From Pseudooceanicola marinus (lineage in GTDB: Bacteria > Pseudomonadota > Alphaproteobacteria > Rhodobacterales > Rhodobacteraceae), in contig NZ_PGTC01000015.1 in the NCBI RefSeq assembly GCF_002786295.1, positions 64,501 to 128,500 of the forward strand: a stretch of DNA of 64,000 nucleotides, written 5' to 3'. Positions 63,273-64,000 of the stretch are shown here, in pieces. The position numbers and the translations under genes are program-made. Under the pieces are notes generated by a model. It did not search any database, was not told where the DNA came from, and was given only the letters and a program-made list of their open reading frames with translations. The first letter of the stretch is position 1. Each line of letters begins with the position of its first letter.

Positions 63273-63292
63273 GGCGGACCCTCGCTCGCCCT

Positions 63293-63318
63293 CTTGAAAT
63301 CGCGAAAGCGCTATCCCA
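63293..63318 (+). promoter_or_regulatory. probable RpoH (sigma-32) promoter of the hsp20 gene
   Basis: CTTGAAA (63293-63299) followed by 11 bases and CTATCCCA (63311-63318). This resembles the heat-shock consensus CTTGAAA-N(11-16)-CCCCATNT. It lies about 100 bp upstream of the hsp20 start. Confidence 0.55.
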
Positions 63319-63416
63319 GATCAGGAAGACGGGACGCCAGACGGGTCCCGAAAGACCGGCTCGTCCCCGTGGGAGGGCCGCCTGACATAGTTATCGCTTC
63401 AAGAAGGATGACAGAC

Positions 63417-63881
63417 ATGCGTAACTTCGATCTTGCGCCGCTTTACCGTGCCACCGTTGGCTTCGATCAACTGGCCGACATGATGGATCGCGTGCTGACC
63501 AATGATGGCGCCCAATCCACCTATCCCCCCTACAACATCGAGAAAACCGCCGATGATGCCTACCGCATCTCGATCGCCGTCGCCGGCTTCGCCGAAGACG
63601 AGCTGACGGTCGAGGTCAAGGACCGCGCGCTGGTCGTCTCTGCCCGCAAGGCTGAGGAAAACGACAGCCGCACCTACCTGCATCGCGGCATCGCCACCCG
63701 CGCCTTCGAACGCCGCTTCCAGCTGGCGGATCATGTTCAGGTGACGGGGGCGACCCATACCGATGGTATGCTCCATATCGACCTGGTGCGCGAAGTGCCC
63801 GAAGCACTGAAACCGCGCCGGATCGAGATCGCCCGTGGCAACACCGTGAACCACCGCGCGATCGCCGCACAGGACGCCTGA
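63417..63881 (+). CDS. Hsp20 (IbpA-type) small heat-shock protein
   Basis: A 154-residue small heat-shock protein. The alpha-crystallin domain spans about 34-130: YPPYNIEKTADDAYRISIAV, AGFAEDELTVEVKDRALVVS and TRAFERRFQLADHVQVTGAT are the IbpA/IbpB signature. It holds unfolded proteins for ClpB and DnaK. The start MRNFDLAPLY has AGAAGGA at a proper distance; ATG 63408 would be too close to it. An RpoH-like promoter precedes it. Confidence 0.93.
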   Translation: MRNFDLAPLYRATVGFDQLADMMDRVLTNDGAQSTYPPYNIEKTADDAYRISIAVAGFAEDELTVEVKDRALVVSARKAEENDSRTYLHRGIATRAFERRFQLADHVQVTGATHTDGMLHIDLVREVPEALKPRRIEIARGNTVNHRAIAAQDA

Positions 63882-64000
63882 TACCCTCGGGCCCTGTAGT
63901 TCCAGGAGCGAGAACGCCTGGGACTTACCTCAGTCGGGCGCGGCCTCCATCCGGGGGTCGCGCCTTCTGCGTTTGGGGGTCAGCCCAGAACCACCTCGCC
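63882..64000. other. right window edge
   Basis: About 119 bases after hsp20 without a recognisable gene. On the minus strand the last 21 bases read as an open frame ending GEVVLG before a stop at 63980, which could be the C-terminus of a gene continuing past the edge, but the evidence is thin. Confidence 0.3.

Overview
The window is a chromosomal segment of an alphaproteobacterium, almost certainly a Rhodobacteraceae (Roseobacter-group) member. The evidence is the high GC content, family-typical gene blocks (YbbN-like tail / LON-domain protein / Trm112; amidase / aminotransferase / ftsK / lolA; heparinase-like / purH / lspA / DUF3035 lipoprotein / paired M16 peptidases; rbfA beside dapB) and a recurring intergenic palindromic repeat with the core GGAGTATTT. 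I see no phage, transposase, CRISPR array, rRNA or tRNA. Most genes look like vertically inherited core or near-core genes.

Layout. 1-9.4 kb: end of a YbbN-like co-chaperone, LON-domain protein, Trm112, a UbiH-type hydroxylase (minus), amidase, aminotransferase, ftsK, lolA. 9.4-21.7 kb: mostly single metabolic genes (SLT-like lipoprotein, AEC transporter, hspQ, gamma-glutamyltransferase, an anti-sigma kinase/STAS pair, thiolase, LysE exporter, pseudouridine synthase, an unusual kinase-like protein, VOC protein, aldehyde dehydrogenase, 1-Cys peroxiredoxin). 21.8-25.4 kb: a membrane-anchored cytochrome c and three genes for surface-glycan synthesis (capsule-type, GT8, GT2). 25.5-37.8 kb: an RNA-metabolism neighbourhood (pnp, rpsO, truB, rsmB, rbfA) interrupted by a methyltransferase, an acetyltransferase and an RTX-repeat protein, together with dapB. 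38.1-45.5 kb: heparinase-like protein, purH, lspA, outer-membrane lipoprotein, and an active/inactive M16 peptidase pair. 45.6-48.9 kb: MerR regulator with divergent CDF metal exporter, YafY/VOC operon, DUF1285. 49-55.8 kb: a tightly coupled MoxR / DUF58 / BatA-DUF4159 / VWA-like membrane operon. 55.8-64 kb: asparaginase, a degraded flavoprotein, DUF599, the glycolate oxidase operon glcDEF, a secreted trypsin-like protease and an Hsp20 chaperone.

The most interesting signals are these. (1) A family of palindromic intergenic repeats occurs at least nine times. Two loci are long head-to-head palindromes, and one copy appears to form the glcD-glcE junction, supplying the tail of GlcD and the ribosome-binding site and start of GlcE. 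(2) A protein joins a kinase-like domain to what reads as the C-terminal subdomain of ANL adenylating enzymes. (3) The four-gene MoxR operon has three successive VWA-type membrane or cytosolic partners of unassigned function. (4) There is a textbook MerR-type promoter (19-bp spacer, dyad operator) and a cluster of TGTCAG-type half-sites in front of the VOC/YafY operon.
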